A stretch of DNA of 64,000 nt from Phyllobacteriaceae bacterium (GTDB lineage Bacteria > Pseudomonadota > Alphaproteobacteria > Rhizobiales > Rhizobiaceae): assembly GCA_024742765.1 (NCBI GenBank), contig JANSXT010000020.1:1-64000 (forward strand), given 5' to 3'. The notes beneath the pieces were generated by a model that was given only the letters and a program-made list of their open reading frames with translations, was not told where the DNA came from and searched no databases. A program made the translations under genes and the position numbers. Positions 1-8,513 of this stretch are shown here, in pieces (position 1 is the first letter of the stretch; every line of letters begins with the position of its first letter).

Positions 1-192
1 CGATTCGCTGGCGGCATCGCCGCCGGCGGGTGCGAATTTGGCGGTGCGCAGCAGCACGGCGGTCGAGCCGAGCAGCACGACGGTCAGGATGCCCATGTGC
101 ACCCTGAACAGTTGATCCTGGCCGAGCGCCGCTCCGAGCAGTGCCAAAAAGGCGCCCGCTCCCACCAGCACGACCCAGCTTGCGTTTTTCAT
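1..192 (-). CDS. ccoN: Probable N-terminus of CcoN, cbb3 cytochrome c oxidase subunit I (partial)
   Basis: Reading leftward from the ATG at 192, the frame stays open for 64 codons to the window edge. The peptide has one hydrophobic helix (VVLVGAGAFLALLGAALG), the link LFRVHMG, and a second helix (LTVVLLGSTAVLL). This resembles the extra N-terminal region that precedes the catalytic core of CcoN/FixN in many alphaproteobacteria. CcoN is the haem-copper catalytic subunit of the high-affinity cbb3 oxidase in the inner membrane. None of the haem ligands fall inside the window, so the call rests on this N-terminus and on context: a divergent FNR/FixK box 118 bp upstream and neighbouring microaerobic genes. 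It could be another two-helix membrane protein. Confidence 0.55.
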   Translation of the reverse strand, partial: MKNASWVVLVGAGAFLALLGAALGQDQLFRVHMGILTVVLLGSTAVLLRTAKFAPAGGDAASES

Positions 193-309
193 TGATTGTC
201 CTCTCGCACTTGCATGTACACGATGGCGTGCCCCCGCACGTCGGCGTGCAATTGCGGCCCGGGCAAGCCGGGTCATCACCGTCTGTGCCCGAGGGCCGGT
301 GGCGGTGCT

Positions 310-323
310 TTGATCTTGATCAA
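310..323. promoter_or_regulatory. FNR/FixK box (perfect TTGAT-N4-ATCAA)
   Basis: The sequence TTGATCTTGATCAA is an exact match to the anaerobox bound by Fnr, FnrL and FixK proteins. It lies between the divergent probable ccoN gene (ATG at 192) and the hemerythrin-hemN pair (ATG at 391), so it could control both. An Fnr-type regulator with the matching recognition helix is encoded 2 kb away at 2443-3207. Binding and direction of effect are inferred. Confidence 0.88.
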
Positions 324-390
324 GGACCCGACGGAGGTAGCAGGTCTACTTTCGGCTGCATCGGAAAGCGCCAACTTCGGGACATGCCGG

Positions 391-975
391 ATGAATTTGC
401 CGACCAACAAAGGTGCGGATGCAAGCGATGCGGGCAATGAGCGTGTCGCTCTGCGCGTCGTCGGCAAGGGCGCCAATGCGGGTGCCCGCAGGACCGGCGC
501 GGACCGCGCCGCAAATGGCAACGGCGTTTCGGTCGTCGCGATGGCCGGGACGCTCAAGCACCACATGAATGTCCAGCATAATCTGTGCAGCGCGCTTGAG
601 ACGCTGGCCGACAAGCTGCCCGCCGATGTGCGCAACGATGATTGTCTGGCCCTGGCGCGCAGCGTCTATCCGATCGTTCACCGCAGCCATGTTTTCGAGG
701 AACAGACTCTGTTTCCCTTCCTGAAGGCGCGGTGCGCCGGCGTGCCCGAACTGGGCGAAACGCTGGACAGGCTGCATGGCGAGCACTGGGAAGACGAAGC
801 GTTCGCCGAGGAAGTGCACCATGAGTTGGTGGCCTTCGCCGCCGACCGTTCCGAGGTCAATGTCGAAAAGCTCAGCTACATGCTGCGGGGCTTTTTTGTC
901 GGCCTTCGGCGCCATCTGGCGTTCGAACGCGAACATGTGCTGCCGATGGTCGAAGCGCTGGAGGACGGGCGATGA
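391..975 (+). CDS. Hemerythrin-like (HHE domain) protein
   Basis: The 194-residue protein has a short polar N-terminus and then a four-helix HHE domain from about residue 55. The histidine and glutamate pairs that bind a di-iron site in hemerythrins are visible: HHMNVQHNL, VHRSHVFEEQTLFPF, LHGEHWEDE and RRHLAFEREHVLPM. Such domains sense or store O2, NO or iron. The longer frame reaches back to 196, but that part would contain the FNR box and reads as low-quality protein, so the ATG at 391 is preferred. The stop overlaps the hemN start by 4 bp, so the two genes are translationally coupled. A role in guarding the oxygen-sensitive HemN step or in O2/NO sensing is inferred from this coupling. 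Confidence 0.8.
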   Translation: MNLPTNKGADASDAGNERVALRVVGKGANAGARRTGADRAANGNGVSVVAMAGTLKHHMNVQHNLCSALETLADKLPADVRNDDCLALARSVYPIVHRSHVFEEQTLFPFLKARCAGVPELGETLDRLHGEHWEDEAFAEEVHHELVAFAADRSEVNVEKLSYMLRGFFVGLRRHLAFEREHVLPMVEALEDGR

Positions 976-2342
976 ACGTCGCCGTTCGGCACGATGTGGC
1001 CGCGCTTTTGTCGCAGCGGGGCGGGGCGGTGCCGCGCTATACGAGCTATCCCACCGCGCCGCATTTCGAAGCGGGGCTGGGCCCGGCGATGCAGGCCGAG
1101 CTTTATGCGGCGCTCGATGAAACCGACCCGGTCTCGATTTATCTGCACATCCCGTTCTGCGACCGGCTGTGCTGGTTTTGCGGCTGCAACACCAAGCACA
1201 CGCTGAAATACGGGCCGGTGCACACCTATGTGGATGCGTTGCTCGACGAGATTGCCGGCTTCGGCAAGTCGCTCGGCTTCCGGCCGCGCGCGGGACAGGT
1301 GCATTTCGGCGGCGGGTCGCCATCGATCCTGTCGGCGGAAGATATGGGCCGGATCGGCGCGGCCTTGCGTGCAGCGTTTGTCGTCGGCCCTGAGACCGAG
1401 ATCAGCGTCGAGATCGATCCCTCCGATGTGACCGAAGAAACGCTCACCGGGCTCGGCGATCTGGGCGTGACGCGGGCGAGCGTCGGCGTTCAGGATTTCG
1501 ATCCGCTGGTGCAGCGCGCCATCAACCGGCCGCAGACCTTCGAGCAGACGCGCGATGTGATTGCGGCGATGCGCGGTGCGGGCGTCGGCTCGGTCAATAT
1601 CGATGCGCTCTACGGGCTGCCGCTTCAGACGCGGCCGCGCCTCATGCGGACGATCGACCAGGTGGTTTCGCTCGATCCAGACCGGATCGCGCTGTTCGGC
1701 TATGCCCATGTGCCATGGGTCAAGAAGCACCAGAAGATGATCAAGGAAGAGCATTTGCCGGACATGCATGAGCGGTTCCAGCAGGCGCTTGCGGCGGGGG
1801 CAGCGCTGGTCGATGCCGGCTATGACGCGATCGGCATCGACCATTTCGCCAGGCCTGGCGACGGCCTGGCGGTAGCGGCGCGCAGCGGCCATCTGCGGCG
1901 GAATTTCCAGGGCTATACGACCGACAGGTGCCACGCGCTGATCCCGTTCGGCGCCTCCTCGATCGGCGCGTTCGAGGGCGGTTATGTGCAAAACATCGTC
2001 GCTACGGGCCAGTATCAAGAGGCCGTGCGGTCGGGCCGCAGCGTTGCCGCCAAGGGCTATCGCATGACGGCGGACGACCGCATCCGCGCTCACATGATCG
2101 AACGGCTGATGTGCGATTTCCGGATTTCGTTCGACGATCTTGAGACCCGGTTCGGCGATGCCGCCGAACCCTATGTCAACGAGGCGATGGGCATTGCCGA
2201 GGCGGACGCCGATTTCGTCTGCGGCGCCGATCTGGACGGTTTCTACGTGCCCGAATCAGCGCGACCGTTCACCCGGCTGGTCGCCGCGCGGTTCGACGCG
2301 CATCTGAAGGGCTCGGATTTCCGCTATTCAAAGGCGGTTTAG
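972..2342 (+). CDS. hemN: Oxygen-independent coproporphyrinogen III oxidase
   Basis: HemN is a cytoplasmic radical-SAM enzyme that decarboxylates coproporphyrinogen III to protoporphyrinogen IX without O2. The protein has 456 residues, the usual length. The radical-SAM motif is in YLHIPFCDRLCWFCGCNT, with the CX3CX2C cluster ligands and the extra following cysteine typical of true HemN rather than HemW. FGGGSPS and the later LYGLP are also family marks. It starts inside the end of the hemerythrin gene and lies downstream of the FNR box at 310-323, so anaerobic or microaerobic induction is likely. It supplies porphyrin to both haem and the bacteriochlorophyll pathway encoded further right. Confidence 0.95.
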   Translation: MNVAVRHDVAALLSQRGGAVPRYTSYPTAPHFEAGLGPAMQAELYAALDETDPVSIYLHIPFCDRLCWFCGCNTKHTLKYGPVHTYVDALLDEIAGFGKSLGFRPRAGQVHFGGGSPSILSAEDMGRIGAALRAAFVVGPETEISVEIDPSDVTEETLTGLGDLGVTRASVGVQDFDPLVQRAINRPQTFEQTRDVIAAMRGAGVGSVNIDALYGLPLQTRPRLMRTIDQVVSLDPDRIALFGYAHVPWVKKHQKMIKEEHLPDMHERFQQALAAGAALVDAGYDAIGIDHFARPGDGLAVAARSGHLRRNFQGYTTDRCHALIPFGASSIGAFEGGYVQNIVATGQYQEAVRSGRSVAAKGYRMTADDRIRAHMIERLMCDFRISFDDLETRFGDAAEPYVNEAMGIAEADADFVCGADLDGFYVPESARPFTRLVAARFDAHLKGSDFRYSKAV

Positions 2343-2369
2343 CGGGCTGGGAAACCTTCGACTGTCGAA

Positions 2370-2435
2370 AGCCATCAACCCTTGCCGTTCGAGGCTCGCC
2401 GCGCGCGCATCTCAGGACGAGGGTCGATGATGGCT
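2370..2435. repeat. Imperfect inverted repeat between convergent hemN and fnrL (REP-like, possible bidirectional terminator)
   Basis: AGCCATCAACCCT at 2370-2382 faces AGGGTCGATGATGGCT at 2420-2435 around a GC-rich core with further self-complementarity (GTTCGAGGCTCGCC, CTCAGGACGAGG). The element fills the gap between the hemN stop and the fnrL stop. It looks like one of the palindromic intergenic repeats common in Hyphomicrobiales. It could end transcription from both sides, but no clear T-run is present. Confidence 0.6.
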
Positions 2436-2442
2436 GGCGCGC

Positions 2443-3207
2443 CTATTGCTCGCTTTCGCAGGCGTCCTGCAGCCGCGCAAGGGACGGCACGATCACCGTG
2501 CGGTTATTCTCAAGTTCGATGATGCCGGACTTGCGCAGCTTGGTGATCTGGCGGCTCACCGTCTCGATGGTCAGGCCGAGGAAATCGGCGATCTCAAGGC
2601 GCTTGAGCGGCAGTTCGAAACGGATCGTGTGCTCGTCATCGTCCAGTTCGGGGTCGATGTTGGATGCGATCAGGTAGAGGAAGCTCGCAACCTTTTCGGT
2701 TGCCGTCTTGCGGCCGAGCGTCAGCATCCATTCGCGCGCCTCGTCCAGTTCCTTCAGCGTCTGCTCGTGCAGCGCATGCTCCATGTTCGGTGCCGAGCGG
2801 GCAAGATCCTCGATCACCGATTTGGGGAAGGAGCAGACGCGCACATCGGTCGCAGCTTCGGCCGAATAGCTCGATTGCGACGAGAAGATGCGGCCGAGGA
2901 AATCGGGCGCGAACTGCAGTCCGACGATCTGCTGGCGGCCGTCGGCCATCAGCTTGGTCAATTTGACGACGCCCGACAGGATGTTGGAAAAAGTGTGCAC
3001 ATCGTCGCCGACGGTGATCAGTTCGGACTGGCTGCGATAGACATGTTTCGTCGTGTGCTTGGACAATTGCACGAGCTGGTCCGGTGTGAGCGATCCGCAC
3101 ACACCCTTGTGCCGCGCTTCGCAGGCGCGACAGACCAGCGGCACATCGGAATTGTGAATGTCGAGACGCGGCGCTCCGCGCTTGGCATTGTTGCTGCTTT
3201 GCACCAT
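2443..3207 (-). CDS. fnrL: Crp/Fnr-family oxygen regulator FnrL
   Basis: The protein is a 4Fe-4S O2-sensing transcription factor. Near the N-terminus, CRACEARHKGVC gives the C-X2-C-X7-C pattern seen in Rhodobacter FnrL, and a fourth cysteine follows in TDVRVCSFP. A cyclic-nucleotide-like beta-roll comes next, then a C-terminal winged helix with the recognition segment TIETVSRQITKLR. The E-xx-SR arrangement matches TTGAT-N4-ATCAA recognition. The ATG at 3207 is chosen because GGGAG sits 6 nt upstream; an upstream ATG at 3222 would add five residues. The gene converges on hemN, a known Fnr target. A PpsR-type palindrome lies 23 bp upstream of the start. Confidence 0.92.
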   Translation of the reverse strand: MVQSSNNAKRGAPRLDIHNSDVPLVCRACEARHKGVCGSLTPDQLVQLSKHTTKHVYRSQSELITVGDDVHTFSNILSGVVKLTKLMADGRQQIVGLQFAPDFLGRIFSSQSSYSAEAATDVRVCSFPKSVIEDLARSAPNMEHALHEQTLKELDEAREWMLTLGRKTATEKVASFLYLIASNIDPELDDDEHTIRFELPLKRLEIADFLGLTIETVSRQITKLRKSGIIELENNRTVIVPSLARLQDACESEQ

Positions 3208-3230
3208 TGCTCTCCCGATCATCCGCCGTG

Positions 3231-3248
3231 TGTCAACTTAACGTGACA
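3231..3248. promoter_or_regulatory. PpsR/CrtJ-type palindrome upstream of fnrL
   Basis: TGTCAACTTAACGTGACA fits TGT-N12-ACA exactly, and the symmetry extends one base further on each side (GTGTCA-N8-TGACAC). The centre is a perfect TTAA dyad. It lies 23-40 bp upstream of the chosen fnrL ATG, where a bound repressor would block transcription. The same palindrome class marks the bch and crt promoters elsewhere in the window. Control of fnrL by PpsR is an inference. Confidence 0.7.
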
Positions 3249-3562
3249 CTTTCGATTTCGCAATTGCCGACCGTCGAATCCGTCATCGGCGAAAGCCGGC
3301 CTGCGGCACGCGCAAATGCCTGCCAATTGACGCGTTTTCGACGTGAGCGGGATTGTAACACCTGTCCCCGGAACGAATGGTGCGGCATTTTCGCCGTATG
3401 TGCCGTTGTCTGGCGTGCAAACGGCGCCGGTCGTGCGCAATACCGACTTTGCTTGATGAAAACATGGGCCGGCGGATGCCCGCCCCATACGAAAGTCTGA
3501 TGAGTTGACGCCTTTTCCGGCGGGCGATTGATCGCTGCGGCGGATCGCGCTACGCGGTGCCG
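3249..3562. other. Non-coding gap between fnrL and the SDR gene
   Basis: About 310 bp hold no convincing gene on either strand. Short open frames here have no ribosome-binding site or recognisable protein content. No FNR box or clear terminator is visible. It presumably carries the distal promoter of fnrL and the promoter of the rightward SDR gene. Confidence 0.5.
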
Positions 3563-3580
3563 CCTTAAGGAGCTGCCGCC

Positions 3581-4348
3581 ATGACCGAACTGCCCACAAC
3601 GCCCTCATTCCGGCTCGATGGCCGCCGCGCGCTGGTCGCCGGCGCGTCCAGCGGCATCGGACTGGGTTGTGCCGTCGCGCTGGCCGAAGCGGGCGCGCAT
3701 GTGGTGATGGCGGCGCGCGGCCGCCAAAAGCTGGACGCCGCCGTGGCCGCGGTCAATGCGGCCGGTCTTTCGGCTGAAGCACTGACGCTCGATGTCGCCG
3801 ATCTCGATGCGATGCGCGCGGCGGTGGGCGATGCAGGGCCGTTCGACGCGATGGTCAACTCGGCCGGCCTAGCGCGGCACGGACCGGCGCTCGAAACCGC
3901 CGAAACCGACTATGACGCGGTGATGGATGCCAATCTCAAGGGCGCCTATTTCCTCGCCACCGAAGTGGCACGGGGCATGGTCGCGGCGGGCAAGGGCGGA
4001 TCGATCATCACCGTCTCCTCGCAGATGGGCCATGTCGGCGGCATCGACCGCACGGTCTATTGCGCGTCCAAGCACGCGGTCGAGGGCATGACCAAGGCGA
4101 TGGCGATCGAGTGGGGGCCGCAGAAGATCCGCGTCAACACGATCTGCCCGACCTTCATCCGCACGCCGCTGACCGAGGCGACCTTCGACAATCCCGAGCG
4201 GGTCGCGTGGATCACCGAGAAGATCAAGCTCGGCCGGATTGGCGAGGTGGAGGACATTATGGGCACGGTCGTTTTCCTGGCGTCCGACGCCTCGGCGCTG
4301 ATCACCGGCACCTCGCTTCTGGTCGATGGCGGCTGGACAGCGGGCTGA
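3581..4348 (+). CDS. SDR-family NAD(P)-dependent oxidoreductase
   Basis: This 255-residue classical short-chain dehydrogenase has the cofactor motif GASSGIG near residue 20, the NSAG motif (a variant of NNAG), the catalytic serine in TVSSQMG and the YCASK catalytic Tyr-Lys pair. The C-terminus SLLVDGGWTAG is typical. An AAGGAG ribosome site precedes the ATG by 8 nt. The substrate cannot be read from the sequence; sequence style is close to gluconate 5-dehydrogenase and 3-oxoacyl-ACP reductase relatives. It converges on putA with an 18-bp gap, and nothing ties it to photosynthesis. Confidence 0.85.
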   Translation: MTELPTTPSFRLDGRRALVAGASSGIGLGCAVALAEAGAHVVMAARGRQKLDAAVAAVNAAGLSAEALTLDVADLDAMRAAVGDAGPFDAMVNSAGLARHGPALETAETDYDAVMDANLKGAYFLATEVARGMVAAGKGGSIITVSSQMGHVGGIDRTVYCASKHAVEGMTKAMAIEWGPQKIRVNTICPTFIRTPLTEATFDNPERVAWITEKIKLGRIGEVEDIMGTVVFLASDASALITGTSLLVDGGWTAG

Positions 4349-4366
4349 CCCGGGGCGCGCGACGCG

Positions 4367-7300
4367 TCAACTCATCTCGGCGAGAAGCGTCGCATTGCCG
4401 CCGGCGGCGGTGGTGTCGATGCACACATGCCGCTCGATCAGGCACCATGGGGTGATGTCGCGCGCGGTCACCAGCGGGATGATCGGGCCATCGCGCCCGG
4501 CCAACACCTTCCGCATGGCGCGCGCCGCCGCCTCCTCGCCCCAAAAGGCGACCGCGTCGAAACCGTCCAGCTTTGCCAGATCGTCGGGGTCGAGAACGCC
4601 ATTGACCGTATCCGCACCTTCGGCGCCCTGCGCGACCATCAACGCCGCGCAGCCGGTGGCCATCGCCTGACGGGCCTGCTCATGGGCGTCATCGAGCGAC
4701 GGGCCAAGGCACAGGACAAGCCCGTGCGGATGGGTCGACCAGCGGTTCGATTCGCCGGTTGGGCCGGGCAGATCGCGTGTCTCGCGCGCGCCGGCGGCGA
4801 TCTCGCCGCGCAGCCGGTCGAGCCGCTGCTGGATGGTCGATCGCGCCGCCGGTTGCCCCGCAACAGCGTCGCCCGCGATCTTTGGCTGTTTCTGGAAGCG
4901 CGGCAGATAATGCGGGCCGCCGGCCTTCGGGCCGGTGCCGGAGAGGCCTTCGCCACCAAAGGGCTGCGAGCCGACAATGGCGCCGATCTGGTTGCGATTG
5001 ACATAGATGTTGCCGGCATGGATCGCCGAGGCGATCTGCTCGACACGGTCGTCGATGCGCGTGTGCATGCCGAAGGTCAGGCCGTAACCGGTGGCATTGA
5101 TCGCCGAGACGATTTTGTCGATCTCATTGGCGCCGAACGTTGCGACATGCAGGACCGGGCCGAACACTTCTCGTTTCACGTCTTCGATGCCGGACACGCG
5201 AATGACGGAGGGCGAAACAAAGGTTCCGTCATCGGGAACCGGGAGTCTTTTCAGAAGCTTGCCGGCCTTTTCTGCGGCATCGATGTAAGCGCTTATGTCG
5301 TCGCCGGCCTTGGCATCGATCACCGGGCCGATGTCGGTCGAAAGGGTCCACGGATCGGCGACGGCCAGTTCGTCCATCGCGCCGAACAGCATGTCGAGGA
5401 ACGGCTTTGAAATGTCCTCCTGCAGATAGAGGACGCGCAGGGCCGAGCAGCGCTGACCGGCCGACCGGAAGCTTGAGACGATGATGTCGCGCACGGCCTG
5501 TTCGGGCAGGGCGGTGGAATCGACGATCATCGCATTGATGCCGCCGGTCTCGGCAATCAGCGGCGCCGACGGTGCCAGATTGCCCGCCATGGCGCGGTTG
5601 ATCGTCTGGGCCGTGGCGGTCGAGCCGGTGAAGCAGACACCGCCGATGCGCGGGTCCGATGTGATCGCCGCGCCGACCGTTGATCCTGTTCCGGGCAGCA
5701 ATTGCAGGGCGTGGCGCGGCACGCCGGCCTCGTGCATCAGTTCGACCGCGCGATGGGCGATCAGCGGGGTCGCTTCGGCGGGTTTGGCGATCGCGGCGTT
5801 GCCGGCGGCCAATGCCGCCGAGATCTGACCGGTGAAGATGGCGAGCGGGAAATTCCAGGGCGAAATGCAGGCAAACGTGCCGACGGGTTCGGCGTCGGGC
5901 GCCTTTTGCGCCTGCGCCGCATAAAAGCGCAGGAAATCGACCGCCTCGCGCAGTTCGGCGATCGCGTCCTCGGTGATCTTGCCCGCTTCGCGCGTCAGGA
6001 TGGCGAACAGTTCGCCGAAATTGTCTTCATACAGATCGGCAGCGGCGTTCAGGATCGCGGCGCGGTCGGCGACCGGCGCATTCCAGGGCGCGGCGGAATC
6101 CAGTGCAGCTTCGATGTCGGCTTGCGTCGCTTCATGCACCGTGCCGACCCGGTCGGCGCCATTGGCGGGATTGACCACGGACAACGGTTTTCGGCCGGCG
6201 CCGTCGCGCGGAGCGGCAATAAGGGGCGCCGCGGTCCAGTGGCGGTCGCGCCATGGAGCCCGGGCGTCTTCGATGCGGGCAATGTCCGCCGGGTCATAGA
6301 GGTCGAAACCCCTGGAGTTTTTGCGCTCCGGCGCGAACAGGTCGGCGGGCCGGCGCACCTGCCGCGCCGGCGCCTCGGCGAGCGCGTCGAATGGGTCGGC
6401 GGCGACGGTCTCGGGCGGAACCGCCTTGTCGACGATCTGGTTGACGAAGGAGGAATTGGCGCCGTTTTCCAGAAGCCGCCGCACCAGATAGGCCAGCAGA
6501 TCCTTGTGCGCGCCGACCGGCGCATAGATGCGGCAGCGTGTGCCTTCGGTTTGCAGCACCCGTGTGTGCAGGCTTTCGCCCATGCCATGCAGGCGCTGGA
6601 ACTCGTAGGTCTTCGGGTCCGCACCCATCTCAAGCACGGATGCGACCGAATGGGCGTTGTGGGTGGCGAACTGCGGATAGATGCGGTCGGTCCGGTTCAG
6701 CAGATGCCGGGCGCAGTGCAGCCAGGCGACATCGGTTGCCGGCTTGCGGGTGAAGACGGGAAAGCCTTCGAGCCCTGCGGCCTGTGCCCATTTGATTTCG
6801 CTGTCCCAATAGGCGCCCTTGACCAGACGCACCATGATCCGCCGTTCGTGCCGTTCGGCGAGCGCGTGGAGCCAGTCGATCACCGCCATAGCTCGTTTGC
6901 CATAGGCCTGGACGACGACGCCGAGCCCGTCCCAGCCGGCAAGCTCGGGATCGGCGATCACGTGCCTGATGACATCGAGCGACAGGTCGAGCCGGGCGGC
7001 TTCCTCGGCATCGATGTTCAGCCCGATACCGGCGCTTGCGGCCATGCGCGCCAGTTCGGTAACGCGCGGGACCAGTTCCTCCATGACGCGCGCGCGCTGC
7101 GGCTCTTCATAGCGCGGGTGCAGCGCCGACAGCTTGATCGAAATGCCGGGATTGTCCTTGACCGCGCCGTGGGTGGCCGCCTTTCCGATGGCATTTATCG
7201 CGGCCATGTAGGCGGTGTAGTAAGTGTCGGCGTCGCCCATGGTCAGCGCCGCCTCGCCAAGCATGTCATAGGAATAGGTAAAACCCTTGGCTTCCATGCC

Positions 7301-7879
7301 GGCGGCCCGCTCCATCGCGTCGCCGATCGACTGGCCGAGCACGAATTGACGGCCCAGTTCGCGCATCGCCTGCTTGACCGCGGTGCGGATCACCGGTTCG
7401 CCCAAACGCTTGACCGCGCCATGCATCACCGAGGCAAAGCCGCCCCTGGGCGGTTCGCGCAGCACATTGCCGGTCAGCATCAGCGCCCAGGTGGACGCGT
7501 TGACCAGCGAAGAGGCCGAGCGGCCCAGATGCTCGCCCCAGGCTGACGGCGCGATCTTGTCCTCGATCAGCGCGTCCATCGTCTCGGCGTCGGGCACGCG
7601 CAGCAGCGATTCGGCGAGGCACATCAGGGCGATGCCCTCATCTGTGGACAGGCCATATTCGGCGAGAAACACCTCCATCAGGCCGGGTGTGTCCATGGTG
7701 CGGATGTCGCGCACAAGAGCGGATGCCCGTCGATGGGCTTTGTCGCGCAGATCCTTCCCGATGGCGGCGGCGGATGCCATCTCGGCCAGCGGCTCGGCCT
7801 CGTCGGCCAGATGCAGGCGGGCAATGCGTTGGCGATGGGCAGCCAATGGATCGGAGGGGGAGGGCGGTGTGTCGTTCAT
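4367..7879 (-). CDS. putA: Bifunctional proline dehydrogenase / P5C dehydrogenase PutA
   Basis: PutA oxidises proline to glutamate in two channelled steps at the membrane surface. The 1170-residue protein has an N-terminal helical region, the FAD-dependent proline dehydrogenase barrel (about residues 150-480, with MVRLVKGAYWDSEIKWAQ and YPQFATHNAHS) and an aldehyde dehydrogenase domain (about 560-1030) with PWNFPLAIFTGQ and the catalytic cysteine in SAGQRCSALR. It begins without the ribbon-helix-helix domain found in trifunctional PutA, so it should not regulate itself. That role fits the divergent Lrp-type gene 100 bp away. The region after about 1040 is the usual C-terminal tail. Confidence 0.96.
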   Translation of the reverse strand: MNDTPPSPSDPLAAHRQRIARLHLADEAEPLAEMASAAAIGKDLRDKAHRRASALVRDIRTMDTPGLMEVFLAEYGLSTDEGIALMCLAESLLRVPDAETMDALIEDKIAPSAWGEHLGRSASSLVNASTWALMLTGNVLREPPRGGFASVMHGAVKRLGEPVIRTAVKQAMRELGRQFVLGQSIGDAMERAAGMEAKGFTYSYDMLGEAALTMGDADTYYTAYMAAINAIGKAATHGAVKDNPGISIKLSALHPRYEEPQRARVMEELVPRVTELARMAASAGIGLNIDAEEAARLDLSLDVIRHVIADPELAGWDGLGVVVQAYGKRAMAVIDWLHALAERHERRIMVRLVKGAYWDSEIKWAQAAGLEGFPVFTRKPATDVAWLHCARHLLNRTDRIYPQFATHNAHSVASVLEMGADPKTYEFQRLHGMGESLHTRVLQTEGTRCRIYAPVGAHKDLLAYLVRRLLENGANSSFVNQIVDKAVPPETVAADPFDALAEAPARQVRRPADLFAPERKNSRGFDLYDPADIARIEDARAPWRDRHWTAAPLIAAPRDGAGRKPLSVVNPANGADRVGTVHEATQADIEAALDSAAPWNAPVADRAAILNAAADLYEDNFGELFAILTREAGKITEDAIAELREAVDFLRFYAAQAQKAPDAEPVGTFACISPWNFPLAIFTGQISAALAAGNAAIAKPAEATPLIAHRAVELMHEAGVPRHALQLLPGTGSTVGAAITSDPRIGGVCFTGSTATAQTINRAMAGNLAPSAPLIAETGGINAMIVDSTALPEQAVRDIIVSSFRSAGQRCSALRVLYLQEDISKPFLDMLFGAMDELAVADPWTLSTDIGPVIDAKAGDDISAYIDAAEKAGKLLKRLPVPDDGTFVSPSVIRVSGIEDVKREVFGPVLHVATFGANEIDKIVSAINATGYGLTFGMHTRIDDRVEQIASAIHAGNIYVNRNQIGAIVGSQPFGGEGLSGTGPKAGGPHYLPRFQKQPKIAGDAVAGQPAARSTIQQRLDRLRGEIAAGARETRDLPGPTGESNRWSTHPHGLVLCLGPSLDDAHEQARQAMATGCAALMVAQGAEGADTVNGVLDPDDLAKLDGFDAVAFWGEEAAARAMRKVLAGRDGPIIPLVTARDITPWCLIERHVCIDTTAAGGNATLLAEMS

Positions 7880-7979
7880 GTGCGCAGTCTAGCGCAGGGC
7901 GTGAAGGCTTGTTGCCCCTTGATTGATCATGGAAAGGCGATATGAATGCAAATATGCTGAAAAATCAGGAAATTTGCCG

Positions 7980-8447
7980 ATGAGTGAGGCCAGGGAAGTC
8001 GATCTGGACCGTTTCGACCGGCGGATCGTCGAAGAATTGAGCCGCGACGGCCGCATGCCGGTGACGACGCTGGCCGGCCGGGTCGGCCTGACCAAGACGC
8101 CGTGCCAGACGCGGCTGAAGCGGCTGGTGGACAGCGGCGTCATTCGCGGGTTCCGCGCAATTGTCGATCCGCGCCGGATCGGGCGCGAGCATGTCGCCTT
8201 TGTCGAGGTCAAGCTGAACGATACGACCGAAGCGGCGCTTTCGGCGTTCAACAGGGCGGTGGCGGCGCTGACCGAGATCGAGCAGTGCCACATGATCGCC
8301 GGGCCGTTCGACTATCTTCTGAAGGTCCGCACGCGCGACATCGCCTCCTATCGCCGGGTCCTGGGCGAGAAGATCTCGGCGCTGCCGCATGTCGCCAACA
8401 CCTCGACCTATGTGTCGATGGAGGCGGTCAAGGACACGGGTGCGTAA
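7980..8447 (+). CDS. putR: Lrp/AsnC-family regulator, probable proline-responsive PutR
   Basis: The 155-residue protein has an N-terminal winged helix-turn-helix (FDRRIVEELSRDGRMPVTTLAGRVGLTKTPCQTRLKRL) split here only by its turn, followed by a RAM ligand-binding domain (residues about 70-150). It stands divergent to putA, the arrangement seen for PutR/PdhR-type Lrp activators that turn on putA when proline is present. The ATG at 7980 is chosen over an earlier ATG at 7923 because MSEAREVDLD matches the usual start of the family. The 100-bp AT-rich gap to putA is a likely binding region. Confidence 0.85.
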   Translation: MSEAREVDLDRFDRRIVEELSRDGRMPVTTLAGRVGLTKTPCQTRLKRLVDSGVIRGFRAIVDPRRIGREHVAFVEVKLNDTTEAALSAFNRAVAALTEIEQCHMIAGPFDYLLKVRTRDIASYRRVLGEKISALPHVANTSTYVSMEAVKDTGA

Positions 8448-8513
8448 CGGGGTCGCGGTTGCGCCCGATCCGTGCGAGACTATGTGCGGTGCGGCAAGCG
8501 CCGGGAGAATGCC

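Noticed and set aside
5702-7546. 614-codon rightward open frame
   Set aside because: It lies wholly opposite putA, has no recognisable domain, and shows the His/Arg/Gly-rich composition of antisense frames in high-GC DNA.
7919-7931. FNR-box-like TTGATTGATCA between putA and putR
   Set aside because: Half-sites are only 2 bp apart instead of 4, so it does not fit Fnr/FixK binding.
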